A stretch of 19,853 bases of DNA, taken from positions 1-19,853 of the forward strand of contig DYCH01000076.1 of NCBI GenBank assembly GCA_019418235.1, read 5' to 3'. Positions 1 through 7,336 of the stretch are shown piece after piece. Within the stretch, counting starts at the first letter, position 1; the number at the start of each line of letters is the position of its first letter. The position numbers were made by a program, and so were the translations under genes. The stretch is from Sutterella sp. (GTDB lineage Bacteria; Pseudomonadota; Gammaproteobacteria; Burkholderiales; Burkholderiaceae_F). Below the pieces are notes generated by a model that searched no databases, was not told the DNA's origin, and saw only the letters and a program-made list of their open reading frames with translations.

Positions 1-97
1 TTTCTTAACAGAAATCATCTCAATCATAGGTCGCAACTTATAAAAGATATTCTCTGAATTACTTCAATCTCTTTACGAAAAACATTTTCAATAATTC

Positions 98-103
98 TAT
101 AAT
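98..103 (+). promoter_or_regulatory. Probable -10 box for mdh
   Basis: A perfect TATAAT lies 36 nt before the malate dehydrogenase start, which would give a leader of about 30 nt. I see no good -35 at the normal distance (TTTACG at 72-77 is too far, spacing 20), so the promoter may be weak or need help from an activator. A second TATAAA is at 39-44. The rest of 1-97 holds nothing else I can name. Confidence 0.4.
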
Positions 104-139
104 CTGAAAATCGATTTTCTCTTCATTGGACAAAACATC

Positions 140-1123
140 ATGGCTAATCCGATTCGTATTGCTATCACCGGACCTTGCGGCAATATTGGTTACTCTTTAC
201 TTTTCCGCATTGCTTCGGGTCAGCTCTTTGGTAATGATCAACCGGTTGAGTTGCGATTACTTGCTCGCAACACTCCTGAAAGTCAACAACGCCTCAAGGG
301 CACGATGATGGAATTGGCTGACTGCGCCTTCCCGACGTTGGCTGAAATGTCCGCTCACACCGATGAAAAAGAATTGTTTGACGGCGCTCATTGCGTCTTT
401 ATGGTCGGTGCCGCTCCCCGTAAGGAAGGCATGGATCGTGCAGACCTTTTGCGCGCCAACGGTGAAATTTTCCGTCGCCAAGGCCGTGCTTTAGACGAAC
501 GTGCCGATCGCAATGTGCGTGTGTTGGTGGTGGGTAACCCCTGCAATACGAACACCTTGATTGCTCAACGCAATGCCCCGTCGCTTAAACCCGAATGCTT
601 CTCTGCTTTGATGCGTTTGGACCAAAACCGTGCCATGGCTCGTGTTGCAGAAAAGCTTGAAGTGCCCGTTTCCTCCATCGGCCAAGTCTTTGTCTGGGGT
701 AACCACAGTAACACCATGTACCCCGATCTTCGTTTCTTGCGTGTCAACAATAAGCGCATTGAAAACGGCTGGGACGCTGCGTGGGAAGAAGAATTCGTGA
801 AGAACGTGGCGACGCGCGGCTCTCAAATCATTAAGGCTCGTGGTGCCTCTTCTGCCGCTTCGGCTGCTTCTGCTGCCATCGATCACATGCGCGATTGGAT
901 CATGGGTAGCAACGGTCGTATGGTTACGATGGCTGTGCCCTCTGACGGCAGCTACGGCATTCCGCGCGGCTTGATCTGCGGCTTCCCCTGCTTCTGCCCG
1001 GGCAATGCCGACTATAAGATCATTGGTGACTTGCCGCTCACGCCTGAAGTACGTCGTCGAATTTCGATCACGCAAAACGAATTGATCGACGAAGCTCGTG
1101 CCGTGGGCGACCTTTTGCGATGA
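140..1123 (+). CDS. mdh: Malate dehydrogenase
   Basis: Cytosolic enzyme of the TCA cycle that interconverts malate and oxaloacetate with a nicotinamide cofactor. At 327 aa it has the normal length for the bacterial/cytosolic-type MDH family. Seen in the protein: Rossmann loop GPCGNIG at residues 11-17; substrate-binding loop with R94 and R100 (GAAPRKEGMDRADLLRAN); VGNPCNTN at 131-138; D161 and R164 (RLDQNR); catalytic H189 in WGNHSN. The residue after the second beta strand, usually Glu in NAD-dependent enzymes of this family (LLEIP), is Ala42 followed by Arg43 (LLARN), which may change cofactor preference. The ribosome binding site is weak (TTGGAC). The stop overlaps the next gene's ATG (ATGA), so the two are probably co-translated. 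Family assignment is very secure; cofactor is open. Confidence 0.95.
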   Translation: MANPIRIAITGPCGNIGYSLLFRIASGQLFGNDQPVELRLLARNTPESQQRLKGTMMELADCAFPTLAEMSAHTDEKELFDGAHCVFMVGAAPRKEGMDRADLLRANGEIFRRQGRALDERADRNVRVLVVGNPCNTNTLIAQRNAPSLKPECFSALMRLDQNRAMARVAEKLEVPVSSIGQVFVWGNHSNTMYPDLRFLRVNNKRIENGWDAAWEEEFVKNVATRGSQIIKARGASSAASAASAAIDHMRDWIMGSNGRMVTMAVPSDGSYGIPRGLICGFPCFCPGNADYKIIGDLPLTPEVRRRISITQNELIDEARAVGDLLR

Positions 1124-1632
1124 GCCCTGAGCAAAAATCGCTCTACATTGATCTATTAAACCAGACGCCTCATCAACTTTTTGAGGCGTCTTTGGTTGAT
1201 GCCCGCCCCATTTGCATTCTTGATACCAATATCCTTTTAGACTTATGGGTCTTTAATGACTCGCACGTTGAAGCCATTCTAAAAGCACTTGAAAGTCATC
1301 AAATTCGCTTGATCGGACACGTTGAAACCTTCTGTGAGTTCGCAGATGTCATCTCACGCACCATGTTTAAACTCACACCCGATGAACAAAACGCACTCTT
1401 AATGCGTTGGTTAAAGACGGTTGAGGTGATGACAGAGCCTCTATCCAATGCTCGCTTTTGCAAAGACACCGATGACGATAAATTCTTTGAATTAGCCGTC
1501 ATGTCCGATGCCAGATTCTTGGTGAGCAAAGATAAGAAAGTGCTTAAGGCTCGAGGGAAAGCAAAAAAATTCGGTATTGAAGTCATGCGTCGAGATGACT
1601 TCTCTCAATGGCTAGCAAACGCCCAAAATTAA
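1120..1632 (+). CDS. PIN-domain protein, putative ribonuclease
   Basis: A 170-aa PIN-fold protein of the COG1569-like type (putative toxin component). Members are Mg2+-dependent RNases, often toxins of toxin-antitoxin pairs. The acidic cluster is visible: D35 in ILDTNILLD, E73 in TFCEF, D118-D120 in DTDDDKF, and D138 in VSKDKK. The first 29 residues form a helical extension before the PIN core. The start is fixed by the ATGA overlap with mdh; no separate ribosome binding site is needed. No antitoxin-like gene is next to it: the neighbours are mdh and an amidase. A strong hairpin lies inside codons 15-24 (1163-1191). It may be a stand-alone RNA-processing enzyme rather than a toxin; the RNA target is unknown. 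Confidence 0.8.
   Translation: MSPEQKSLYIDLLNQTPHQLFEASLVDARPICILDTNILLDLWVFNDSHVEAILKALESHQIRLIGHVETFCEFADVISRTMFKLTPDEQNALLMRWLKTVEVMTEPLSNARFCKDTDDDKFFELAVMSDARFLVSKDKKVLKARGKAKKFGIEVMRRDDFSQWLANAQN
1163..1191 (+). repeat. Hairpin inside the start of the PIN gene
   Basis: AGACGCCTCA (1163-1172) is the exact reverse complement of TGAGGCGTCT (1182-1191), with a 9-nt loop, and AACC/TTGGTT flanks extend the pairing with a small bulge. It lies about 40 nt past the mdh stop, where a terminator would be expected, but is followed by TTTGG rather than a full T run. It may act as a partial terminator or mRNA 3'-end stabiliser for mdh, or fold over the PIN gene's early codons. Confidence 0.6.
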
Positions 1633-1703
1633 GCATTTTTCCCCTCTTGTTATTGCAGTTAATTCATGTCAGACTAGACAGATAGACAGAAGGAACTTAC
1701 ACC

Positions 1704-2984
1704 ATGGATACACTCTACAAAGGTCCTGCGCTAACAGCCGAATTGTTAGAAAAACGCATTCGAGAATTCAATTGGGAACTCCATGCCGTTGCTCAATGGC
1801 GTGAGCCCGATCCCAAAGCCCGTTGGCACGTCTTGGTTAAAGACAATGTCTGCGTGGACGGTCTTCGAGCCACCGCCGGCTCCATGGCGTTTAAGGCCCT
1901 TAAAAACGATAAAGATGCCTTTTGTATTCAAAAAATGCGCTCCAAGGGTATTCATCCCTTTGGCAAAACCACGATGAGTGAGTTAGCGGGCTTTTTAAGT
2001 ACGACCATGCCCATGGGCTATTCAGAGTTAGGAGGCCAAGGCATCAATCCCATTGATCCGGATTTAACCCCGGGCGGCTCAAGCTCCGGTTCAAGCATTG
2101 CCGTTGCTGCCGGTTTTTGTGATGCTGCGGTGAGCACCGAAACGCACGGTAGCATCGTGATTCCTGCGATGGCTTGCGGTGTGGTGGGGATGAAACCCAC
2201 GGTTGGTCTTATCTCTCGCACGGGTGTTGTTCCCATTTCTCACTCGTTAGATACGCCGGGCGCAACTGCTCGCACAGTCAATGATGCGGCTCGCCTTTTA
2301 TCGCTCTTAGCTGGCCCCGATGTTGATGATCCCTATACCGATCATTGCCCTGCCGACTTGGATTTAACAACGGATTTAGGTTTGGGCAAAACGCCGATTC
2401 GTGTGGCCTTATTGGTGCCACAAGACGGGTTCGATCCGGAGCAAAAAGCTGCACTGGAAAATTTAATTGCTCGTTGCAAAACGGTGAATATCAAGATTGT
2501 TGAAGCACCTTTAAAGACTGTTGAAACGCATTACAAACGCATTTCCTCGACGGAAATTCAGGGTGACATGGATAAATTCTTGTCGCAATGGGGTAACGGT
2601 CAAACGCCCTCGAGCTTTAAAGAACTCGTCCAGTTCTATCGCATGCGAGATCAACACCACCCCTATGGCATCAATCGCTTGGAAGGTGCCCTAGAGTACG
2701 ACCCGGACTTAACCAATAACGACTACTTAAGTGCCTTAAAAGAAGGGACTGAAAATTGTCGTTTAGCCATTAAAGACACGCTTTACACCGCAACGGCCGA
2801 TGCCATTATTGCCGTGGGCTTTGTGCCTTGGTGGGCTGTGGGGCAAGCCCCGTACATCGCACTTCCTATCGGTCAACGCCAAAACAAGGAAATGATCGGT
2901 ATTACCGTCGGCGCTCGCCAATGGGAAGATCGAAAAGTCTTGGACATTGCCGCACGCATTGAAGCTGTATTGAATCGAGATTAA
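1704..2984 (+). CDS. Amidase, GatA-like amidase-signature family
   Basis: A 426-aa hydrolase of the amidase-signature family, which cleaves C-N amide bonds with a Ser-cisSer-Lys triad. Visible: the catalytic Lys region VLVKDNVCVDG near residue 48, the Gly/Ser stretch TPGGSSSGSS near residue 130, and TETHGSIVIPA downstream, carrying the nucleophile region (commonly T[ED][TG]xGSI in the family). The substrate cannot be read from the sequence. No GatB or GatC is adjacent, and with this divergence it is unlikely to be the tRNA amidotransferase subunit. The ribosome binding site AGAAGGA lies 8 nt before the ATG. leuB follows after 2 nt, implying one transcript. Allophanate hydrolase, indoleacetamide hydrolase and related activities remain possible. 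Confidence 0.85.
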   Translation: MDTLYKGPALTAELLEKRIREFNWELHAVAQWREPDPKARWHVLVKDNVCVDGLRATAGSMAFKALKNDKDAFCIQKMRSKGIHPFGKTTMSELAGFLSTTMPMGYSELGGQGINPIDPDLTPGGSSSGSSIAVAAGFCDAAVSTETHGSIVIPAMACGVVGMKPTVGLISRTGVVPISHSLDTPGATARTVNDAARLLSLLAGPDVDDPYTDHCPADLDLTTDLGLGKTPIRVALLVPQDGFDPEQKAALENLIARCKTVNIKIVEAPLKTVETHYKRISSTEIQGDMDKFLSQWGNGQTPSSFKELVQFYRMRDQHHPYGINRLEGALEYDPDLTNNDYLSALKEGTENCRLAIKDTLYTATADAIIAVGFVPWWAVGQAPYIALPIGQRQNKEMIGITVGARQWEDRKVLDIAARIEAVLNRD

Positions 2985-2986
2985 TC

Positions 2987-4081
2987 ATGGCAAAAACTTA
3001 CAAGATTGCTGTGCTCGCAGGCGACGGGATTGGCCCCGAAGTCATGCAAGAAGCCGTTAAAGTTTTAAAAGCAACGGCTCGCCGTTTTGAATTTAACGTT
3101 GAGTTATCGCCTTATCTTGTGGGCGGTGCGGCAATTGATGCAACAGGCGTTGCCCTGCCCAATGAGACGGTAATGGGATGCGAAGCTTCGGATGCCATTC
3201 TCTTTGGTTCCGTCGGTGGCCCCAAGTGGCAAGACCTTCCTCAAAGCGAACGCCCCGAAGTCGGTGCTCTGTTACCTTTGAGAAAACACTTCAATCTTTT
3301 CTCTAACATCCGACCAGCCAAAGTTTTCAAGGGGTTAGAAGCCATCAGTCCGATTCGTCACGACATTATCTCTAAAGGCTACGATTGTGTTGTGGTTCGA
3401 GAACTTACGGGCGGGTTGTATTTTGCTCAACCCAAAGGTCAAAGCGGGTCAGGCGCTGATGAATGCGCCTTTGATACCGAACGCTACACTCGCAGCGAAA
3501 TTGAACGCATCGCGCACGTTGCGTTTAAACTCGCCCAAAAACGACGCCGCAAAGTAACTAACGTCGATAAGTCCAACGTCTTAGCGTCTTCGGTGCTATG
3601 GCGAAAAGTCGTTTGCGAAGTAAGCGAACAATACCCTGATGTCGAGCTTGACCACTGCTACATTGATAATGCAACGATGCAACTCATCAAAAATCCTTCT
3701 CAGTTTGATGTGTTGCTCTGCAGCAATATTTTCGGTGACATTTTGTCGGATGAGTGCGCTGCCATTGCGGGTTCTATGGGACTTTTGCCCTCTGCGTCAC
3801 TTTCAACGGGAACGTTCGGCCTTTATGAACCGGCCGGTGGCTCAGCCCCTGACATTGCCGGTTTAGGTATTGCCAATCCTATCGCACAGATTCTTTCTGC
3901 TGCCATGATGCTTCGCTATTCGTTTGGTGAAGAGGTGGCGGCCGACTTAATTGAAAAGGCCGTCATTGAAACGATTAAAAGCGGGACGATCACGGGCGAC
4001 CTTATGGTCTCAAAAGATCGAACGCCAGCGACCACGGTCGAGATGGGTGACAAAATCGTTGAATTGATTGGGAAACTTTAG
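2987..4081 (+). CDS. leuB: 3-isopropylmalate dehydrogenase
   Basis: Catalyses the NAD-dependent oxidative decarboxylation of 3-isopropylmalate in leucine synthesis, in the cytosol. The 364 aa match the family length. Visible: AGDGIGPEV (residues 11-19), LFGSVGGPKW, RKHFNLFSNIRPAK with the substrate arginines, VVRELTGGLYF, the DKSNVL lysine region, YIDNATMQLI, SNIFGDILSDE with the metal-binding aspartates, and the cofactor motif YEPAGGSAPDIAGLGIANP. It starts 2 nt after the amidase stop, within its operon. leuC and leuD, the usual partners, are not in the window, so the gene is separated from the usual leu cluster. A rho-independent terminator follows at once. Secure call. Confidence 0.96.
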   Translation: MAKTYKIAVLAGDGIGPEVMQEAVKVLKATARRFEFNVELSPYLVGGAAIDATGVALPNETVMGCEASDAILFGSVGGPKWQDLPQSERPEVGALLPLRKHFNLFSNIRPAKVFKGLEAISPIRHDIISKGYDCVVVRELTGGLYFAQPKGQSGSGADECAFDTERYTRSEIERIAHVAFKLAQKRRRKVTNVDKSNVLASSVLWRKVVCEVSEQYPDVELDHCYIDNATMQLIKNPSQFDVLLCSNIFGDILSDECAAIAGSMGLLPSASLSTGTFGLYEPAGGSAPDIAGLGIANPIAQILSAAMMLRYSFGEEVAADLIEKAVIETIKSGTITGDLMVSKDRTPATTVEMGDKIVELIGKL

Positions 4082-4091
4082 TTAACAAATG

Positions 4092-4124
4092 GGCGTCTTG
4101 ATATTTCATCTTGACGCCTTTTTT
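4092..4124 (+). terminator. Terminator after leuB
   Basis: GGCGTC (4092-4097) pairs with GACGCC (4113-4118), with a short inner GAT/ATC pairing, followed by a T run (4119-4124). It ends the amidase-leuB unit and lies just beyond the convergent small membrane protein gene; on the minus strand there is no clear T run. Confidence 0.75.
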
Positions 4125-4128
4125 GTCT

Positions 4129-4224
4129 TTAAATTTTGGTAACCGCGACAATCAATTGCACAGCCACGCAGATAACCATTACGCCTAAGGCAAACATAAT
4201 TGCCCATTGCATGAGTTTTTTCAC
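4129..4224 (-). CDS. Small single-helix membrane protein downstream of rmuC
   Basis: A 31-codon reading frame starting with GTG (4222-4224), one base after the rmuC stop (4226-4228), and ending with TAA at 4129-4131. The ribosome binding site AAGGAG is encoded by the last codons of rmuC, 6 nt before the GTG. The product begins MKKLMQWAIMF, then a hydrophobic run (Ala, Leu, Gly, Val, Met, Ile, Cys) of about 20 residues, and ends with TKI. Lys-Lys followed by one hydrophobic helix fits a small inner-membrane protein with its N-terminus in the cytosol. I recognise no family. The support is the well-placed ribosome binding site, a sensible composition and the clean fit between rmuC and the leuB terminator. 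RmuC also has a membrane anchor, so a partner or stabiliser role is conceivable but inferred. Confidence 0.6.
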   Translation of the reverse strand: MKKLMQWAIMFALGVMVICVAVQLIVAVTKI

Positions 4225-4225
4225 G

Positions 4226-5581
4226 CTACACTCCTTCGTTAGGGATCTCTAGAGTATCGGATTTTTTCTCGCCTGGCAACTCCTCCACCCCCTTTAATTG
4301 ACGTTCCATTACATTTGTACGAGTTCGAACTTTAGCAAGTGTGTTCTTCATCGTATCAACGTTGTTATCCATTCTGTCAATCACTTCGACGAACTTATTA
4401 AATTCGGTTTTAACGTTCCCTAGGATCTTCCAAACTTCTGCGCTTCGCTCTTGAATTGCCAACGTTTTAAAGCCCATTTGTAAGCTATTGAGCAAAGCAC
4501 TTAAAACCGTCGGGCCCGCAACCGTGATGCGGTAGCGTTGTTGGATTTCTTCAATGGTGCCCACACGACGCAAACATTCGGCGTAAAGTGATTCACTCGG
4601 CAAGAACAAGATGGCAAATTCCGTCGTATAGGGAACTCTCACATACTTCTCGTGAATCTTCTTGGCTTCGTTCTTTAAACGCGTATCCAACGCCTTAGAA
4701 TACTTTTCGATGTCTTCAGCAACGCCTTCTTCACGTGCCTGTTCGATTCGTAAATAGTCTTCTACCGGGAACTTGGAGTCAATCGGTAACAAAACGGGTT
4801 CATCACTGCTTTGCCCCGGCAAACGAATGGCAAATTCAACGCGCTCAAGACTACCTGGAATCGTGGCCACGTTTTCTTCGTAGCGATTCGGAATGATCTC
4901 ATCCAAAATGGCTTTCAGTTGCACTTCACCAAACGTACCGCGAGTTTTCACGTTCGTGAGCACGCGTTTAAGTTCACCGACTTGACCGGCCAGCGCACGC
5001 ATTTCGCCCAAACCGCTCTCAACTTGCTTTAACTGGTTACTCACCTGCATAAAACTTTCCGATAAGCGCGTTTCCAATGTCGATTGAAGCTTTTCTTCAA
5101 CGGTTGTGCGCATTTGCTCAAGCTTTTTATCATTATTGGCTTGAAGCGATTGCAACTGGTTATTCAACGTTGAACGGATATCAGAGAGTTCTTTAGCAAT
5201 GTTTTGCGTCATTAAACTCAACTGTTGATTGGCCTCTTGGCGATTTTGCGTTTGAAGCGTTGTGCTTTGTTGACTCATGTTTTGAATAAGTTTGGCAAAG
5301 CCCAAAAACTGCTGTTGTTGATCTTGGCTCAAATGGCTGAGCTTGGCATCTAACTCCATTCGAAGTTGAGAGCCTTGATTGCCAAGCGCATTTTGAATCT
5401 TTAATTGATTGTCGTTAGATAAATCCAAAAGCACACGGTTTAAGTCTTCAGCAGACGTGTCCTTTTTCGACTTCGTCAGCAAAAGCAGAACACAAATCAA
5501 AAGCGCAAGACTTGTTCCTAAAAAGATTAATCCCCAAGAATCAATCGGAGTCTCTAACAATTTATGAATATAGGCAAGCAT
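4226..5581 (-). CDS. rmuC: DNA recombination protein RmuC
   Basis: A 451-aa RmuC family protein; in E. coli RmuC limits inversions at short inverted repeats and is predicted to have a nuclease-like fold. Visible: an N-terminal membrane anchor at about residues 16-36 (WGLIFLGTSLALLICV), a Gln-rich coiled coil at roughly 45-195, then the RmuC domain with TRGTFGEVQLKAIL and LLPIDSKFPVEDYLRIE, the D-x-K core typical of the family, and further on FLPSESLYAE. The start is ATG 5581 with TAAGGTG upstream, and a TATACT at 5608-5613 could be its -10. The end carries the ribosome binding site for the 31-codon gene downstream. Normal length, intact, secure call. Confidence 0.93.
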   Translation of the reverse strand: MLAYIHKLLETPIDSWGLIFLGTSLALLICVLLLLTKSKKDTSAEDLNRVLLDLSNDNQLKIQNALGNQGSQLRMELDAKLSHLSQDQQQQFLGFAKLIQNMSQQSTTLQTQNRQEANQQLSLMTQNIAKELSDIRSTLNNQLQSLQANNDKKLEQMRTTVEEKLQSTLETRLSESFMQVSNQLKQVESGLGEMRALAGQVGELKRVLTNVKTRGTFGEVQLKAILDEIIPNRYEENVATIPGSLERVEFAIRLPGQSSDEPVLLPIDSKFPVEDYLRIEQAREEGVAEDIEKYSKALDTRLKNEAKKIHEKYVRVPYTTEFAILFLPSESLYAECLRRVGTIEEIQQRYRITVAGPTVLSALLNSLQMGFKTLAIQERSAEVWKILGNVKTEFNKFVEVIDRMDNNVDTMKNTLAKVRTRTNVMERQLKGVEELPGEKKSDTLEIPNEGV

Positions 5582-5632
5582 AGATACACCTTAACAAAAC
5601 AGTGTAAAGTATATCAATATTTGATCTATTTA

Positions 5633-5697
5633 TGTGTGCTGTTACACAAAAAATTAATGCAGAAAAATTCAATCCAAAGATTGCAATTTTGTGTGCT
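5633..5697. repeat. Repeated TGTGTGCT and small inverted repeat between rmuC and tRNA-Ser
   Basis: TGTGTGCT occurs at 5633-5640 and again at 5690-5697. The first copy also forms an inverted repeat TGTGT-N6-ACACA (5633-5648). These lie in the divergent gap between rmuC and the tRNA. They are short and could be chance in an AT-rich spacer, or a regulator site. Confidence 0.3.
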
Positions 5698-5708
5698 TTT
5701 CGTATAAA
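5681..5708 (+). promoter_or_regulatory. Promoter of tRNA-Ser
   Basis: TTGCAA (5681-5686) and TATAAA (5703-5708) are separated by 16 nt, a good sigma-70 arrangement. The start of transcription would be near 5715, about 9 nt before the mature tRNA. Confidence 0.55.
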
Positions 5709-5723
5709 ATTCAGCCTTCCTAT

Positions 5724-5813
5724 GGAGGAGTGGCAGAGCGGTTGAATGCAGCAGTCTTGAAAACTGTCGAAGCCTTAAAACTTCCGTGAGTTCGAATCTC
5801 ACCTCCTCCGCCA
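5724..5813 (+). tRNA. tRNA-Ser (anticodon UGA)
   Basis: A 90-nt class II tRNA. Acceptor arms GGAGGAG (5724-5730) and CTCCTCC (5803-5809) pair fully, with discriminator G5810 and genome-encoded CCA (5811-5813). The anticodon stem GCAGT/ACTGT encloses loop CTTGAAA, so the anticodon is TGA at 5758-5760, reading UCA. A long variable arm follows, as expected for serine, and the T arm contains GTTCGAATC. It has its own promoter and terminator. The 3' half is a common integration target for mobile elements, and the next gene on this side looks accessory. Confidence 0.95.
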
Positions 5814-5827
5814 GGGATTCAATAGTA

Positions 5828-5855
5828 GCAGGCCTTTGAGGCCTGTTATTTTTTT
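5828..5855 (+). terminator. Terminator after tRNA-Ser
   Basis: CAGGCC (5829-5834) and GGCCTG (5840-5845) form a perfect GC-rich stem with a 5-nt loop, followed by TTATTTTTTT. A standard rho-independent terminator 15 nt after the tRNA. Confidence 0.85.
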
Positions 5856-5876
5856 AGCCCCACAAAAAGCCCCACA
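5856..5876. repeat. Tandem AGCCCCACA pair next to tRNA-Ser
   Basis: AGCCCCACA occurs at 5856-5864 and 5868-5876, a 12-nt period, directly after the tRNA terminator. Paired short direct repeats beside a tRNA resemble arm sites of tyrosine integrases, but no integrase gene and no second copy of the tRNA 3' end is present in the window. Nothing else is evident between here and 5987. Confidence 0.35.
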
Positions 5877-5987
5877 GTTTTGACGATAAACTACAAGCCT
5901 ATCGACAAAGACCTTAGCGATAAAATAAGACAACACACAAATGCATCGTCCAATCGAGCTGTCTTTGGTAGTCTCATATCCATCCAC

Positions 5988-7322
5988 CTACATATCATCC
6001 ATTGTCAAACAAGAAGGTTGAGGTGATAACGTCCAATTTTTCAACTCTTTGGTTTTGAGAATTTCCACTTTATCCAAAAACTCTCGTTCTCTAAACTGAC
6101 TCCGTTGGCGTTTAACTTCAGCAACAAAAGCTACCTTTGTCGTTAAATCTGTGGCCACGATATCAATCTCGGCTTGAGGTTCACCTTTTTTCATTTGCCA
6201 CCAAGAGTCAACCATAAGGTGTTTACCGGTTTCCCGGAGTTTTTCTCGGAAATAATCCTCCAGCGCAAGTCCTGTGAACGTCGTGTAATCTCTTTCAATG
6301 ATTGTTTTCAGAGCCTGCGATTGATCCATTTCAATTAACGAACGATACTTGTGCATATATCGGAACCAAAATCTTAAAAACTGATCTTTTAAAGCGAATT
6401 GGACATTTTGACTGCCAGGTTTTGAGAAAATCGGACGCTTTTTTTGGATTAATTCATATTCTTCTTCGAGTTTCTTTAATTGACCACCAATTGAAGCACC
6501 CCCTAACAGCGATGAGATTTGTCCTTGCGTCGTAAAACCTGCTGCAATAGAAGAAATAATCGAAAAATACGTTCCATAGTCACGACCGAACTCCATCACC
6601 AACAAATCCCTACCTTCCGTCAAAAATAATGACCCCGGTTCAACAATGCATTCAATCATTTGATCCTTGGTTACACACCCACGATCCATCAACAACTCAA
6701 TGTACTTGGGAACACCACCTGTGAACGCATATAACGCCAACAAGTCTTCCGACGTGTACTGAGGGTTGTACGTCTGCAAGATGTCTTTAAGAACGTCTGT
6801 TCGAAAAGGTCGAAGTTGAATTATTTGAGATGCACGACCAAAAAGCGGCTCATGAGCATCTTGAAAAATTCTTTTCATTAATGAGTGAACAGACCCACTG
6901 ACAATCAAATTTACTTTCGTTGTATCTTTGTATTGATCCCAAATCGACTGGATTTGACTAAAGACAGCAGCATTTATGGTAAAAAATTCTTGAAACTCAT
7001 CGATAACCAGTGTGAAAGATTGATGACGACCCACCTGCATCACCAATTCAAACAACTTTGAAAAATTTTTCACTTCATTAGGAATCAGTACGCCCAATTT
7101 TTCAGTAGCTACTTGAGCAAATTCACCACATAGCATAGCCTCATTGCTGCGTGTCACAAACCAATACACCATGACTTCATCAGGAAAACTATTCAAAATT
7201 AACTTTGTTTTCCCAATGCGACGACGACCGGTGACTACCGTTAATTGAGAACCGGAGCTCAGCGTTCTCGCAAGCGCCCCTTGCAATTGTTGTCGTTCTT
7301 TAATGCGATCAAAAAATTTCAT
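5988..7322 (-). CDS. AAA+ ATPase with C-terminal DUF234-type nuclease-like domain
   Basis: A 444-aa protein of the prokaryotic ATPase family COG1672 type. Function is unknown for most members. Visible: Walker A TGRRRIGKTK (31-40, K38), Walker B LVIDEFQEF (D108, E109), an LIVSGSVHSLM sensor-like strand, the LFGRASQIIQLRPF segment typical of this family, a winged-helix-like middle region, and at the C-terminus EIDIVA...FVAEVKRQR (D387, E402, K404), a PD-(D/E)XK-like core. This suggests an ATP-driven DNA-associated protein. ATG 7322 is preceded by GAGGGTG. Two adjoining operator-like palindromes lie at 7337-7365, just upstream, so transcription is probably repressed, possibly by the product. The neighbourhood (tRNA-Ser on one side, a repeat-rich spacer on the other) fits an acquired gene. 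The family is secure; the role is not. Confidence 0.85.
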   Translation of the reverse strand: MKFFDRIKERQQLQGALARTLSSGSQLTVVTGRRRIGKTKLILNSFPDEVMVYWFVTRSNEAMLCGEFAQVATEKLGVLIPNEVKNFSKLFELVMQVGRHQSFTLVIDEFQEFFTINAAVFSQIQSIWDQYKDTTKVNLIVSGSVHSLMKRIFQDAHEPLFGRASQIIQLRPFRTDVLKDILQTYNPQYTSEDLLALYAFTGGVPKYIELLMDRGCVTKDQMIECIVEPGSLFLTEGRDLLVMEFGRDYGTYFSIISSIAAGFTTQGQISSLLGGASIGGQLKKLEEEYELIQKKRPIFSKPGSQNVQFALKDQFLRFWFRYMHKYRSLIEMDQSQALKTIIERDYTTFTGLALEDYFREKLRETGKHLMVDSWWQMKKGEPQAEIDIVATDLTTKVAFVAEVKRQRSQFREREFLDKVEILKTKELKNWTLSPQPSCLTMDDM

Positions 7323-7336
7323 ATCACCCTCATTTT

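Noticed and set aside
491..1075. 194-codon minus-strand frame inside mdh
   Set aside because: Antisense shadow of a conserved gene; no independent start signal or family features.
5799..5987. 62-codon minus-strand frame over the tRNA-Ser terminator and repeats
   Set aside because: It runs through the tRNA 3' end and its terminator, shows no family features and no ribosome binding site.
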